DNA of 47,784 bases from CAYQMF01 sp964418595 (GTDB lineage Bacteria; Planctomycetota; UBA1135; UBA2386), in the NCBI GenBank assembly GCA_964418595.1, contig CAYQMF010000042.1:1-47784 (forward strand), given 5' to 3'. Position 1 is the first letter of the stretch; each line of letters starts with the position of its first letter. Both the position numbers and the translations under genes were made by a program. The notes beneath the pieces were generated by a model, which worked only from the letters and a program-made list of their open reading frames with translations, was not told where the DNA came from and ran no database searches. Below are positions 17,805 through 26,973 of this stretch, in pieces.

Positions 17805-18287
17805 ATGAGGCGCGTCCCGCTCCTGCTCGCCCTGGTTGCATGCCTGCTCGCGGGCTGTGCCAGCGAAGCCTCGGAACGTGCGACCGCCGCGATGGCGACG
17901 GTGCGCGCGTTCGAGTCGGCGCTGCGCGGCGGCGACGTGGGCGAACTGCGTCGGCTCGTCACCGACGAATCGCGGCCGGCGATCGACCACCTGCCCCTCG
18001 ACGCCGCAGCGAAGAAGGCACCCCTGCAGGTCGTGTCTGCCACCGCACGTGGCGACGACGTGCTGGTCAGGGTGAGCGACCCGAACGCAGACGCCACCGA
18101 GAGCGCGTTCATCGTCGTGAAGGAGAACGGCGAGCTGCGCGTGGATCTCGTGGCGACCGCGGGCCTGACCGCGCGCGAGCGGCCGCTGCCCGGCCCGCGC
18201 GAGCGCGTCGTGTCGCGCCTGATGACGCCGGCGCAGCAAGCGGAGGCCGCGGCGCGCGCGCGCGAGGTCATGGCGACGCGGCAGTAG
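17805..18287 (+). CDS. lipoprotein, possible NTF2-like domain
   Basis: A 160-residue predicted lipoprotein: RRVPLLLALVACLLAGC carries a clear LAGC lipobox with Cys at residue 18. The mature domain starts with a helix (AMATVRAFESALRGGDVGEL) of the kind that opens NTF2/SnoaL-like lipoproteins, then beta-prone sequence VLVRVSDPNA, FIVVKENGELRVDLV, and an Arg-rich helical tail. No catalytic residues can be assigned. It starts 50 bases after the ABC ATPase and may be co-transcribed with it and with the thioredoxin reductase gene that follows 42 bases later. Confidence 0.7.
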   Translation: MRRVPLLLALVACLLAGCASEASERATAAMATVRAFESALRGGDVGELRRLVTDESRPAIDHLPLDAAAKKAPLQVVSATARGDDVLVRVSDPNADATESAFIVVKENGELRVDLVATAGLTARERPLPGPRERVVSRLMTPAQQAEAAARAREVMATRQ

Positions 18288-18329
18288 CCCGGTCTTGCGC
18301 GCGTGCGACCGCGGCCGTATCGAGGCCGC

Positions 18330-19271
18330 ATGCCCAAGGTCCACAAGACTCTCATCCTCGGCTCCGGCCCGGCCGGCTACACGGCGGCGATCTACACGGC
18401 GCGCGCCAACCTGGCGCCGATGCTCCTCGCGGGTCCGCAACCGGGCGGGCAGTTGACGATCACCAACGACGTCGAGAACTACCCCGGCTTCCCGGAGGGG
18501 ATCATGGGCCCGGAGATGATGGAGAAGTTCAAGGCGCAGGCGGAGCGCTTCGGTACGGAGGTGCGCCACGAACTCGCCGAGCGGGTCGACTTCAGCAAGC
18601 GCCCGTTCAAGGTGTGGAGCAACTCGGAGGAGGTCTATGCGGCGGAGACGGTGATCGTGAGCACCGGTGCGTCGGCGATCTACCTCGGGCTGCCCAACGA
18701 GACGAAGCTGCAGGGGCGCGGCGTGTCGGCGTGCGCCACGTGCGACGGCTTCTTCTTCAAGGGCAAGGAAGTGTTCGTGGTCGGCGGCGGCGACTCGGCC
18801 TGCGAGGAGGCCAACTTCTTGACCAAGTTCGCCACCAAGGTGTCGATGGTGGTGCGGCGCGACGTCCTGCGCGCGAGCAAGATCATGCAACAGCGGGTGA
18901 AGGACAACCGAAAGATCGAGATCCTGTGGAGTCAGAACGTGACCGACGTGTTCGACGTCGCGGCGGGCAAGGTCACCGGGCTCGAGCTGACCGAGACCGG
19001 CAACGGCAAGAAGAAGCGCGTGAAGGCGGACGGCCTGTTCCTCGCCGTGGGGCACAAGCCGAACACGGAGATCTTCAAGGGTGTGCTCGACATGGACGAC
19101 GTCGGCTACCTGAAGACGGTGCCGGGCAAGACCGCGACGAACGTCGAGGGCGTGTTCGCGTGCGGCGACTGCGCGGATCACTACTACCGCCAGGCGGTCA
19201 CCGCGGCCGGGACCGGGTGCATGGCGGCGATCGAGGTGGAGCGGTGGCTGGAGGGGCAGGGCGGCCACTGA
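18330..19271 (+). CDS. trxB: thioredoxin reductase
   Basis: A 313-residue flavoprotein that reduces thioredoxin with NADPH in the cytoplasm. FAD binding is at LGSGPAGYTAAIYTARA (residues 9-25), followed by PGGQLTITNDVENYPGFPEG. The redox site is CATC within SACATCDGFFF. NADPH binding is at VVGGGDSACEEA, and the second FAD segment is GVFACGDCADHYYRQAVTA. Start MPKVHK at 18330 matches the usual short N-terminus; the upstream in-frame extension is arginine-rich and rejected. Length is normal for the family. The next gene encodes an exported protein with a thioredoxin-like domain, but that domain lacks the CxxC. Confidence 0.95.
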   Translation: MPKVHKTLILGSGPAGYTAAIYTARANLAPMLLAGPQPGGQLTITNDVENYPGFPEGIMGPEMMEKFKAQAERFGTEVRHELAERVDFSKRPFKVWSNSEEVYAAETVIVSTGASAIYLGLPNETKLQGRGVSACATCDGFFFKGKEVFVVGGGDSACEEANFLTKFATKVSMVVRRDVLRASKIMQQRVKDNRKIEILWSQNVTDVFDVAAGKVTGLELTETGNGKKKRVKADGLFLAVGHKPNTEIFKGVLDMDDVGYLKTVPGKTATNVEGVFACGDCADHYYRQAVTAAGTGCMAAIEVERWLEGQGGH

Positions 19272-19361
19272 GCGTTCTCGTCCGACGAGCGAGCGCGCGG
19301 TGGCGCGGCGTCGCGCCGACGGCGTAGAGTCTCGCGACAGTCGCCCCGCCGGAACCAAGTC

Positions 19362-21452
19362 ATGCGCACGCTCGCCTTCCTCCTCGCCCTCGGTCTCTCC
19401 GCCACCGCCGTCCGCGCCCAGGATCCGGATGACGGACCGGACACGTTCGCCCTCGACTCGATGATCGAGTGGGTCAAGGACACGGAGAAGTTCGTGGACG
19501 GCCGGCGCGCGAAGCGGAACCTCACCGAGAAGGTCGACCGCGCCGCACTGATGGATGCGGCCATCGCGCGCGCCAAGAAAGAAGGCAAGCCGGTGCTGTG
19601 GTACGTGCCGCGCATCATCGAGAGCGCGAGCAACGGGCGACAGATGTACCGGGCGCCGGTGCTGGACCTCTACATGCAGCAGGTCCTGTTCGCAGATCCT
19701 GACGTGGCCGCGATCGTTCAGGCCCGCTTCGTGCCGCTGCGCATGGTGTGCGACGAGGCGATGAGCGCGCGCTTCGACCTCCGGCCGCTGCAGTTCGTGG
19801 AGCCCGCCGTCGTGTTCGTGGGCGCCGACGGCAAGCGGATCCACCATGTCGAACGGCTGCGCACCTTCGACGCGCTGTGGTTCGCCGAGGTGCTGCGGCG
19901 GGTGCTGGCGACGACCGACACCAAGCCGGGCGAGGCGCACACGGTGGCCGAGTGGACCGCCCAGGGCGAGTGGGAGAAGGCGCTGGATGCCGCCAAGGCA
20001 ACCGAGCCGTCTGCCGCCAACCAACTGGCGATCGCCGGCCTGCTGCGGCGGCTGCGGCGGGCGGACGAGGCCCTCGCGGTGCTGGATGCGATCCAGCTCC
20101 CGCGCAACGACCGCACGAGCGCTGGCCTGCGCCTCACCGAACGCGGGCTGCTCTGGCTCCTGCGCGGCGACGCCGCCAAGGCCGCGGGCCATCTGCGCGA
20201 TGCGTTCGCGCTCACGCACGAACGCCAGGCGGAGGCCGGCTACCTGTGGGCGCTGTGCCGACTGCGCATGGGCCACGAGAGCGAGGCGACGCGCGTCCTT
20301 ACGGCTGTGAACGACCGCTTCCCGGGCACGACATGGGCGCGCCGCGCGCGCGCCAACATCACGCTCGGCAACGACGACCGCCCGATGGGCGCGGCGTTCG
20401 CCAACTTCGAGCACGTGGGCTACCTGCCGGCCCCGGCCTACGCCGGGCCCTTGCCGCGCGACACCGCCTGGGCGGGCGCCCCGGCAGATGCAGCCAGCCT
20501 GGCGAAGACGGCGGTCGAGTTCCTGCTGCAGAGCCAGCGCGAGAACGGCGGCTTCACCGACAGCCGCTACGCCTACTGGCCCAACACCAGCATCACCCCC
20601 AACGCCTGGGTCGCGATCACCGCGCTGGCAGCCACGGCGCTCGCCGAGTTCCGGCACGTCGACCCCGCGCGCATCGACGCGGCGCTCGGGAACGCCGAGC
20701 GCTTCCTCTTCGATCCCGCCCGCCTCAACCGCGGCTCGAACGAAGACGTGTACGCCGACGCCTACCGCGTGCTCTACCTGACGCGCAAGGCCAACCGTGC
20801 GACCGGCGACGAGAAGCAGGCCGTACTCGCGCAGGCGACGGCGCTCGTGAAGGAAGCGCAGACACGGCAGTTCGAGGACGGCTTCTTCGCGCACGAGTAC
20901 AAGAACGCCTTCTGCACCGGCGCCATGCTCGGCAGCCTGATCGCGGCGCGGCAGGTCGGCGTGGAGATCCCCGACGAGATGATCAGCAAGGGCGCGGAGG
21001 CGCTGCTCGCCGCGCGCCACAAGGACGGGTCGTTCGTGTACGGCGGCGCCGCGCGCGGCGAGGCCGGACCGAACGGCCGCAAGGACGCCGCCGTGCGCAT
21101 GCCGATGTGCGAGGCCGTGCTGTTCGCGCTGCAGCGCAGCGACCTCGCCAAGGTGCAGGACGCCTACCGCAACTACTTCCAGTACATGGACCGCATCGAG
21201 ACCGTGCGCCGCAACGACTTCCACAGCGACGGTGAGCTGGCCGGCTTCTTCTTCATGCACGGCCTCTACCACAACAGCGAGATGAACGCCGTCCTGCCGG
21301 AGGCCGACCGCAAGGCCAACGCGGCGCAGATGCTCGCGCTGCTGCGGCGCATCCCGGAGATCGACGGCAGCTTCGTCGACAGCCACGAGATCGGCCGCAG
21401 CTACGGCACGGCGATGGCGCTGCTTACGCTGGCCAACGTCGGCGAGCGGTAG
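19362..21452 (+). CDS. secreted protein with inactive thioredoxin-like domain, helical repeats and alpha/alpha toroid
   Basis: A 696-residue exported protein (signal RTLAFLLALGLSATAVRA, cut before QDP). Residues about 60-185 look like a thioredoxin fold: AIARAKKEGKPVLWYVPR, then FVPLRMVCDEAM and VEPAVVFVGADGK. The position after the first strand has no CxxC, so it is probably redox-inactive. Residues about 190-325 are Ala/Arg/Leu helical hairpins like TPRs. Residues about 370-690 look like an alpha/alpha toroid of the squalene-cyclase/prenyltransferase-repeat type: FLLQSQRENGGFTDS, WVAITALAATAL, LLAARHKDGSFVYGG and SYGTAMALLTLAN. Such chains are common in planctomycetes with no assigned activity. 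Confidence 0.75.
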   Translation: MRTLAFLLALGLSATAVRAQDPDDGPDTFALDSMIEWVKDTEKFVDGRRAKRNLTEKVDRAALMDAAIARAKKEGKPVLWYVPRIIESASNGRQMYRAPVLDLYMQQVLFADPDVAAIVQARFVPLRMVCDEAMSARFDLRPLQFVEPAVVFVGADGKRIHHVERLRTFDALWFAEVLRRVLATTDTKPGEAHTVAEWTAQGEWEKALDAAKATEPSAANQLAIAGLLRRLRRADEALAVLDAIQLPRNDRTSAGLRLTERGLLWLLRGDAAKAAGHLRDAFALTHERQAEAGYLWALCRLRMGHESEATRVLTAVNDRFPGTTWARRARANITLGNDDRPMGAAFANFEHVGYLPAPAYAGPLPRDTAWAGAPADAASLAKTAVEFLLQSQRENGGFTDSRYAYWPNTSITPNAWVAITALAATALAEFRHVDPARIDAALGNAERFLFDPARLNRGSNEDVYADAYRVLYLTRKANRATGDEKQAVLAQATALVKEAQTRQFEDGFFAHEYKNAFCTGAMLGSLIAARQVGVEIPDEMISKGAEALLAARHKDGSFVYGGAARGEAGPNGRKDAAVRMPMCEAVLFALQRSDLAKVQDAYRNYFQYMDRIETVRRNDFHSDGELAGFFFMHGLYHNSEMNAVLPEADRKANAAQMLALLRRIPEIDGSFVDSHEIGRSYGTAMALLTLANVGER

Positions 21453-21476
21453 GCGGGCGCAGAGGATCCCGGCCTC

Positions 21477-21511
21477 CTTGCAAACTGTGCATCTCGTGCA
21501 CAAAATGCAAG
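21477..21511. promoter_or_regulatory. nested palindrome abutting the start codon of the AAA/DUF4143 ATPase
   Basis: Outer arms CTTGCA (21477-21482) and TGCAAG (21506-21511) enclose inner arms TGTGCA (21486-21491) and TGCACA (21497-21502). The spacers are three bases on each side (AAC, AAA) and the centre is TCTCG. All 12 arm positions pair perfectly. The element is distinctly less GC-rich than its surroundings and ends one base before the ATG at 21513, so it covers the place where a ribosome site would be. It is likely an operator or a translation-blocking hairpin. Confidence 0.75.
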
Positions 21512-21512
21512 G

Positions 21513-22673
21513 ATGGCTGACCTCGCCCGCGAAGCCCTCGACGCCCAGATCGAGCGATGCCTGCGCCGCAGCCCGGCCGTGATCATGCTCGGCCCGCGGC
21601 AATGCGGCAAGACGACCCTGGCTCGCGCCATCGCCCGCCGCCGGAAGTCGACGACCTTCGATCTCGAGGATCCATCCGACCGCTCGCGCCTGCGCGAGCC
21701 CATGACGGCGCTGAGGCCACTCCGCGGGCTCGTCGTGATCGACGAGGCACAGTTGCAGCCCGACGTGTTTCCCGTGCTGCGGGTGCTCACCGATCGGCGG
21801 CCGGCACCGGCGAGGTTCCTGCTCCTCGGCAGTGCATCGCCCGATCTCGCGCGCTCCGTCTCCGAGTCGCTCGCCGGCCGGGTGGCGATCGTGCCGATGG
21901 CGGGCTTCGATCTGCAGGAAGTCGGCGCAACCGAGCTTCGCACTCTCTGGGCGCGCGGCGGCTTCCCCCGCTCGTTCCTAGCCCGGACGGATGCCGACAG
22001 CGTCCGCTGGCGCGCCGACTTCGTGCAGACGTTCCTGGAGCGCGATCTCGCGCGCTTCGGCGTCAACGTCCCGCCCGCAGCGTTGCGGCGCCTGTGGCTG
22101 ATGGCCGCGCACCACCACGGCCAGATCCTGAACAGCTCGGAGCTGGGCCGCTCGCTCGGCGAGTCGCACACGACCGTCCGCCGCCACCTGGACATCCTCT
22201 GCGGCGCCTACGTGCTGCGGCTCCTGCCACCGTGGTTCGAGAATCTCGGCAAGCGGCAGGTGAAGGCGCCGAAGCTGTACGTGCGCGACAGCGGCGTGCT
22301 GCATTCGCTGCTCGGCTTGGGCTCCTTCGCCGCCCTCGAGGCGCATCCCAAGCTCGGGGCGTCGTGGGAGGGCTTCGCACTGGAGGAGGTGCTGCGCGTG
22401 ACAGGCGATCGCGACGCGTACTTCTGGGCGACGCAGGCCGGCGCAGAACTCGATCTGCTCGTGATCCGCGGGAAGGACAGGTTCGGTTTCGAGTTCAAGT
22501 ACGCGGATGCACCGGTGGTGACCAAGTCCATGCGCGTCGCCAAGGAGGACCTGGGCCTGAAACGAGTGCTCGTGGTGCATCCCGGGGATCGCAGTTATCC
22601 GCTGGGAGAGTGGTCCGAAGCGGTCGCAATGGCTGGGCTGCGTGAGGTGCTGCGCAAGCTTGGTTGGAGGTGA
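21513..22673 (+). CDS. solitary AAA+ ATPase with DUF4143 (winged helix and PD-(D/E)XK-like) domain
   Basis: A 386-residue protein. The AAA_14 domain has Walker A GPRQCGKTT (27-35), Walker B LVVIDEAQ (73-80), and the sensor strand RFLLLGSASPD. Middle sequence FVQTFLERDLARFGVNVP leads to a winged-helix segment at about 203-235 (SSELGRSLGESHTTVRRHLD), then KAPKLYVRDSGVLHSLLG. The C-terminal DUF4143 part has ASWEGFALEEVL, GAELDLLV (D314) and FEFKY (E327, K329), the spacing of PD-(D/E)XK nuclease folds. Family members are widespread, often multicopy, and lack a settled function. The gene stands alone after a nested palindrome and has no usual ribosome site. The HTH could bind that palindrome; this is inference. 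Confidence 0.88.
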   Translation: MADLAREALDAQIERCLRRSPAVIMLGPRQCGKTTLARAIARRRKSTTFDLEDPSDRSRLREPMTALRPLRGLVVIDEAQLQPDVFPVLRVLTDRRPAPARFLLLGSASPDLARSVSESLAGRVAIVPMAGFDLQEVGATELRTLWARGGFPRSFLARTDADSVRWRADFVQTFLERDLARFGVNVPPAALRRLWLMAAHHHGQILNSSELGRSLGESHTTVRRHLDILCGAYVLRLLPPWFENLGKRQVKAPKLYVRDSGVLHSLLGLGSFAALEAHPKLGASWEGFALEEVLRVTGDRDAYFWATQAGAELDLLVIRGKDRFGFEFKYADAPVVTKSMRVAKEDLGLKRVLVVHPGDRSYPLGEWSEAVAMAGLREVLRKLGWR

Positions 22674-22699
22674 GGGGCGCGAGAAGCAGATCCCTCACC
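22669..22699. terminator. inverted repeat between convergent genes
   Basis: GGTGAGGG (22669-22676) overlaps the ATPase stop codon and pairs with CCCTCACC (22692-22699), with one further G-U pair, over a loop of about 13 bases. It lies between two convergent genes and could end transcription from both sides. There is no T-run, so an intrinsic terminator is not proven. Confidence 0.4.
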
Positions 22700-22705
22700 A
22701 CGGTG

Positions 22706-25675
22706 TCAGAGACCGAACGTCAACAACACGACGTTGGTCAGGTCCATGCCGAGCGGCGCGTCGCTCGGTCCCCACGCCGCTTGCAGGGCGAGTTGCACGC
22801 CGACCAGCGATGCCAGGCGCGGCAGGTGGACCGCGGAACGGAAGGTCGACGCGCCGGTCGCAAAGCTCGCCAGCACGTGGGGCTCGGCTCCCGCGAGCAC
22901 GCACGGCCCCACCCGGGGTTGCGGCAGGGACGGCGTCGCCCCGAGCAGCGCGGCGAGCGTCGGCCCCGCCACGCCGTCGCCGGTGACCTCGATCGTCGAC
23001 CCCAGCCGCGGATCGTCGACCGTCAGACGCGCACGCCGACCCGGACCTGCGCAGTCGGGCCCAGCGGCGACCGCGCTCGCGCCGACCGGCAACACCCAGA
23101 GCTCCTCGCCGAACACGCCGTCGTCGTGACACACCAGCAAGCCCTCGGTCGTGGGCGCACTGACGAGGACTTCGCCGTTGACGTTGCCCAGGTGCACGGT
23201 CCCTGCGGCAGTGCCATCCGTGGCGAAGAGCACGCGCCCTCCGCCGTTGCGCGACGCCATGCGCAACAGCGCGCGGCCCCGCCCCAACGGCTCCGCGCGG
23301 TCGAAGCCGGGGGCCACGTCCGCGAACGCACGGGTGCCCGCCTCCGTGCCGTCGGTCCGCCACAGACGCGTGGTTCCGGTTTGCCAGACTCTGGTCGCAA
23401 ACACGTACTCGTTCCCCAGCTCGCAGCCAGCTGCCGCGCGATCCGACGGGGACTGCGGCACGTGCACGCGCTGGATCGCTCCTGTCGTGCCGTCCGCACT
23501 CCACACCACGCCGCCGCTGTCGACGAAGAAGGCCAGGGTCGTGGTCCGACCGAAGGGGCGGACCTCGCTGGCGACGATCCGCGTGCCCCCCATCGTTCCG
23601 TCGGACACCCAGAGCGTCGCCGACCGGCGCGCGACGTCGAACTCGAACAGGAACGCACGCCCGCCGGCACCGAGCATCTCCACGTAGTCGCCAACCATGC
23701 GCCAGGAGTGCACGGCACGCGTGCCGGCCGCCGTCCCGTCGGTGAACCACAGCGTCCCGAACACCGGCCGCCCGCCGCGGGTGAGGAACGCCACGCGACG
23801 GTCGTCGACGGTCGCGAACGGACCGAGGTTGGTGTCCGCCACGCCGCGCGTGATGTCCAGCAGGATGCGCGTGCCCAAAGGCGTGCCATCGCTCACCCAG
23901 GGTTCGACACCATTGCTGCTGTCCGACGCGCCGAACACATGGAACCGCGCACTGCTCACGCCCCAATGGGTGCACTCCGTGCCGGCGGCGAGAAGCCGCC
24001 GAGTGCCGACGCCGGTGCCGTCGGTGCTCCACAGCTCGAGGCGCGAAGCCTCGCTGGTCGTGAACAGCCGTGTCCCCGGCAACTCGCCGATGGGCCAGAC
24101 GGCCGTCGACGCGGCTGCGGTCCCGAGCACGGCGAGCCGCTCCGTGCCAGCCTCCGTCCCGTCGCTGCGCCAGAGATCCAACGGTCGCCCACCGCCGCCG
24201 ACGGTGAAGAGCCCCTTCCCCGCGAGCGAGCCCACACCGTTGTAGGTGGCGCCCGCATCGACCGGCGGCACACTGGGAATCACCAGGCTGCGCGTTCCCG
24301 TCGGAGTTCCATCGGTCTCCAGGATCTCGGCGACATTGCCCCGGCGGCCTCCGATCAGCGTCCTGCCCCCGACCGGGTGACGCGCGAGCGTGATGTCCCA
24401 GAGACGTTCGAAGGGAACGACGATCCGGGTGCCCGCCGCGGTGAGGTCGGTGTGCCACACCGCGGCACGGGCTGGCCACCATGGAGTGAGGAACACGACA
24501 CCACCCGTATCGGTGCGAACGAACGACCCGGGCTCGGACCCCGCCGCTCCCGCCTGGAGATCCGCGAGCATGTAGGTGCCCGTCGCCGTTCCGTCACTGA
24601 GCCAAGGCTCGGCGCCGGCCGCCGGCGAAGTGCCCGAGAAGATGACGCAGTCGCCGACGGCACACAGGCGGCCGACGTTCGTCGGACCGCCCACCGTGGG
24701 GTCGCGGACGAGACGCGCGCCCGTGGCCGTTCCGTGGGCACACCAGAGGGTCGACGCTTGCGTCCCGACGGTCGCACTGAAGAAGAGTCGACCGCCGGCT
24801 GCGATCGCGTCGCCAAGCTGCGGACTCCCGGGTCCGGGCACGAGGTCGGCGACGAGGCGCGCGCCGGCGCGAGTTCCATCCGTCTTCCACCACTCTCGTC
24901 CGGTCGCCTCCGTCGTCGCCACGAAGAAGACCTGTCCGCCAGCCTCATCGGCGACCAACTGAGCCGGTTCACGAGGTCCGGGGGCCGGCATGGTGATCAG
25001 CGGCCAGGTGCCCGCGCGCGTTCCATCCGTGCGCCACAAGCTCGTGCCCGTCGACTCCTGCGCCACGAAGTACGCGTTCCCTCGCATGGTCACGAGCGAA
25101 CGTATCCAGCCGCTCGCCGTGCCCGGACCGATGTCCGCCAGCATGAAGGTCCCCGCCTCCGTGCCGTCGCTGCTCCACGGCTCGAACCCGTTGGCCTCAT
25201 CGATCGCGGCGAAGATCACCCGCGGGCCAAGCGCGACGATGGGACCGGACGAGTTTCGCGCAGACAGCGCTCCGACGCGGATGTCCTTCACGAGATGCGT
25301 TCCAGACGGCGTCCCGTCGCTGATCCACGGCTCGATGCCATGCTCGCCATCGTCGGCCCAGAAGAACGCGCTATCACCCAGCGCGACGAAGTCCATGAAG
25401 AACGAGTTGCCGTACGGGTTGATGTCGCGCACGAGCTGCACGACGCCAGGCTGGCCGGTGGTCGCGAACAGCTCGTACCCGGTCGCTGCCGAGCGCGTGG
25501 CGAAGTAGGTCAGCGCCCCGGCGGTCCCCAGCAACTGCGCGACACTCGCTTCAACGGGTCCGGCCGGACCTCGCTCGAGGTTGGCGACGAGCTTCATCGT
25601 CTGCCCGGGCACCGAAGATCCGGCGACCACGAGCGAGCAGAAGGCGAGCCGCAATGCCCAGGGTGATGCGTGCAC
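22706..25675 (-). CDS. secreted ELWxxDGT-repeat beta-propeller protein
   Basis: A 989-residue exported protein made of about sixteen repeats of the ELWxxDGTxxGT type, for example EPWISDGTPSGT, SLWRTDGTRAGT, DLWRSDGTEAGT, ELWSTDGTGVGT and RLWRTDGTEAGT, each followed by about 40 residues. Such repeats form propeller-like surface proteins of unknown role. I place the start at GTG 25675: GGAGGA lies seven bases upstream and a signal peptide follows (ALRLAFCSLVVAGSSVPG, then QTMK). A TTG 13 codons earlier is less likely. The final 115 residues (from GPDCAGPGRRARLTVDD to NVVLLTFGL) match the C-terminal module found in other secreted proteins here. Confidence 0.88.
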   Translation of the reverse strand: MHASPWALRLAFCSLVVAGSSVPGQTMKLVANLERGPAGPVEASVAQLLGTAGALTYFATRSAATGYELFATTGQPGVVQLVRDINPYGNSFFMDFVALGDSAFFWADDGEHGIEPWISDGTPSGTHLVKDIRVGALSARNSSGPIVALGPRVIFAAIDEANGFEPWSSDGTEAGTFMLADIGPGTASGWIRSLVTMRGNAYFVAQESTGTSLWRTDGTRAGTWPLITMPAPGPREPAQLVADEAGGQVFFVATTEATGREWWKTDGTRAGARLVADLVPGPGSPQLGDAIAAGGRLFFSATVGTQASTLWCAHGTATGARLVRDPTVGGPTNVGRLCAVGDCVIFSGTSPAAGAEPWLSDGTATGTYMLADLQAGAAGSEPGSFVRTDTGGVVFLTPWWPARAAVWHTDLTAAGTRIVVPFERLWDITLARHPVGGRTLIGGRRGNVAEILETDGTPTGTRSLVIPSVPPVDAGATYNGVGSLAGKGLFTVGGGGRPLDLWRSDGTEAGTERLAVLGTAAASTAVWPIGELPGTRLFTTSEASRLELWSTDGTGVGTRRLLAAGTECTHWGVSSARFHVFGASDSSNGVEPWVSDGTPLGTRILLDITRGVADTNLGPFATVDDRRVAFLTRGGRPVFGTLWFTDGTAAGTRAVHSWRMVGDYVEMLGAGGRAFLFEFDVARRSATLWVSDGTMGGTRIVASEVRPFGRTTTLAFFVDSGGVVWSADGTTGAIQRVHVPQSPSDRAAAGCELGNEYVFATRVWQTGTTRLWRTDGTEAGTRAFADVAPGFDRAEPLGRGRALLRMASRNGGGRVLFATDGTAAGTVHLGNVNGEVLVSAPTTEGLLVCHDDGVFGEELWVLPVGASAVAAGPDCAGPGRRARLTVDDPRLGSTIEVTGDGVAGPTLAALLGATPSLPQPRVGPCVLAGAEPHVLASFATGASTFRSAVHLPRLASLVGVQLALQAAWGPSDAPLGMDLTNVVLLTFGL

Positions 25676-25799
25676 GATGACGTCCTCCGATGACGAGACG
25701 ACGCGCGTGCGCAAGCGGCGTGCCGCCCGCCTTCACGGCGAAGACCAGCGGCGCGCGGCGCGGATGGCCGCGCGAACGCGCGCACGGTGCGCGCGGAAG

Positions 25800-26775
25800 C
25801 GCACCTACCGGCGGTCGCCGTCGGAGTCGCCGGGCGCGCGCGCGGCGCGCTGGCAGCGTCGGGCCGCGTCGGCTCGATGGCGCCCTTCGGGCTTTGGGCC
25901 ACGAGCGTGCGCGGCGCGCCGAGCACCGGTGCCGCGTTGGTGCCGGTGTTGGGATAGAGGTAGACGCCGCCGCCGGCGCCGGTGCCGTACGGGTTGCCCA
26001 TGCTCCCGCAGAGCAGATCGAGGCGACCGTCGCGTTGCCGTCGACGAGGCGTAGCGTCGTCACCGTGCCGGGCACGACGAGCGGCTAGCCATCGGCGAGG
26101 ACCACGGTGTTCCTGGTCGCGAAGGCGGGCTGCTTCGCAGTGCCTTCGTTCACCCGCAGGAGCACGTGCCCGCCCTTGTGGTCGCCGAGCAGGAGGTCGA
26201 GGTCGCCGTCGCCGTCCCAGTCCGCGGCCCACGCCGACGTGAGGTGACCCTTCGCGAGCTTGACCCCCTGGGGATCACAGCGGTCGGTGGCATCCCACTT
26301 CTTGGTGTCGAAGTTCCAGAAGTCGTTCCTCACGATGCGCGCGCCCTCGCGGTCGAGGATCGGCACCGGCTGCTGCAAGCCCTTGCCGGTCCCGAGCGCC
26401 ACGTGCGGCGAGCCGTCGAAGATCCCCGCGCCCATGTCGAGGCGGCCGTCGGCATCGAAGTCCACGAAACTGTGGACTCATGCCGATGCATCACCAGTTG
26501 TGGAAGTCGATCCGCTTGCCCAGCTCGTCCAGGACCGGCTCCTCCGCGGCGTAGGCGATCTTGCTGCCCGGCTTGCGCAGGGCGACGGTGAGGTGCCCGT
26601 GCAGATCGCCGACGACGATGTCGGCGAGACCATCGCCGTTCACGTCGTGCAACACCGGCGAAGGGTAGAGCCGCCCCTCGCCGAGGTTGGCGTCGCCGGC
26701 CTGCCGGCGCACGGGCGGGGCGAAGGCCAGCCCGCCGTCCCGCGCGGCGAGGGGATCGGGGAGCGCGCTGGCCAT
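25800..26775 (-). pseudogene. decayed FG-GAP/VCBS-repeat secreted protein gene
   Basis: Consecutive FG-GAP-like repeats can be read only by changing frame. The first segment (26775-26491) has SPVLHDVNGDGLADIVVGD and ends FHNW then TGA. After it a short MSPQF piece shifts frame by one base into VDFDADGRLDMGAGIFDG (26468 down), which runs through WAADWDGDGDLDLLLGDHKG to a TAG at 26085. Past that stop PGTVTTLRLVD continues, then another shift is needed for GRLDLLCGSMGNPYGTGAGG and VYLYPNTGTNAAPVLGA, after which homology fades near 25800. No signal peptide precedes the first segment. At least two stops and two shifts make this a dead gene, not a sequencing slip. The boundary at 25800 is approximate. 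Confidence 0.8.
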
Positions 26776-26821
26776 GAGAGCCGGTACGCACAGCGTCTTG
26801 TTTCGGTTCGCATGATGGTCG

Positions 26822-26841
26822 GGCTCCCCGGTCGGGGAGCC
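26822..26841. terminator. 8-bp GC-rich hairpin upstream of the decayed gene
   Basis: GGCTCCCC (26822-26829) and GGGGAGCC (26834-26841) pair perfectly over a GGTC loop. It lies between the 5' end of the pseudogene (minus) and the secreted-protein gene at 26974 (plus). It is terminator-like but has no T-run and no intact gene directly before it, so it may be left over from lost genes. Confidence 0.45.
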
Positions 26842-26973
26842 TATCAGCGATACCCACCCATCGGCACGCGCCGCCGCGACGAGCCTGCGCCGCTGCCCAA
26901 GGGCAAGGTTGCGAGCTATCTTCTCGACATCTCAACTTCCTCTCCCCCGGCGCGGTGCCGCCCCCTCTCCACC

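Noticed and set aside
22664..25666. A 1000-codon open frame opposite the ELWxxDGT gene
   Set aside because: It mirrors a gene with clear repeats and signal peptide on the other strand; the product has no recognisable domain.
26491..26493. TGA in the FG-GAP frame as a possible selenocysteine
   Set aside because: No hairpin element is evident, a frame shift follows within about 25 bases, and a second stop occurs later, so gene decay explains it better.
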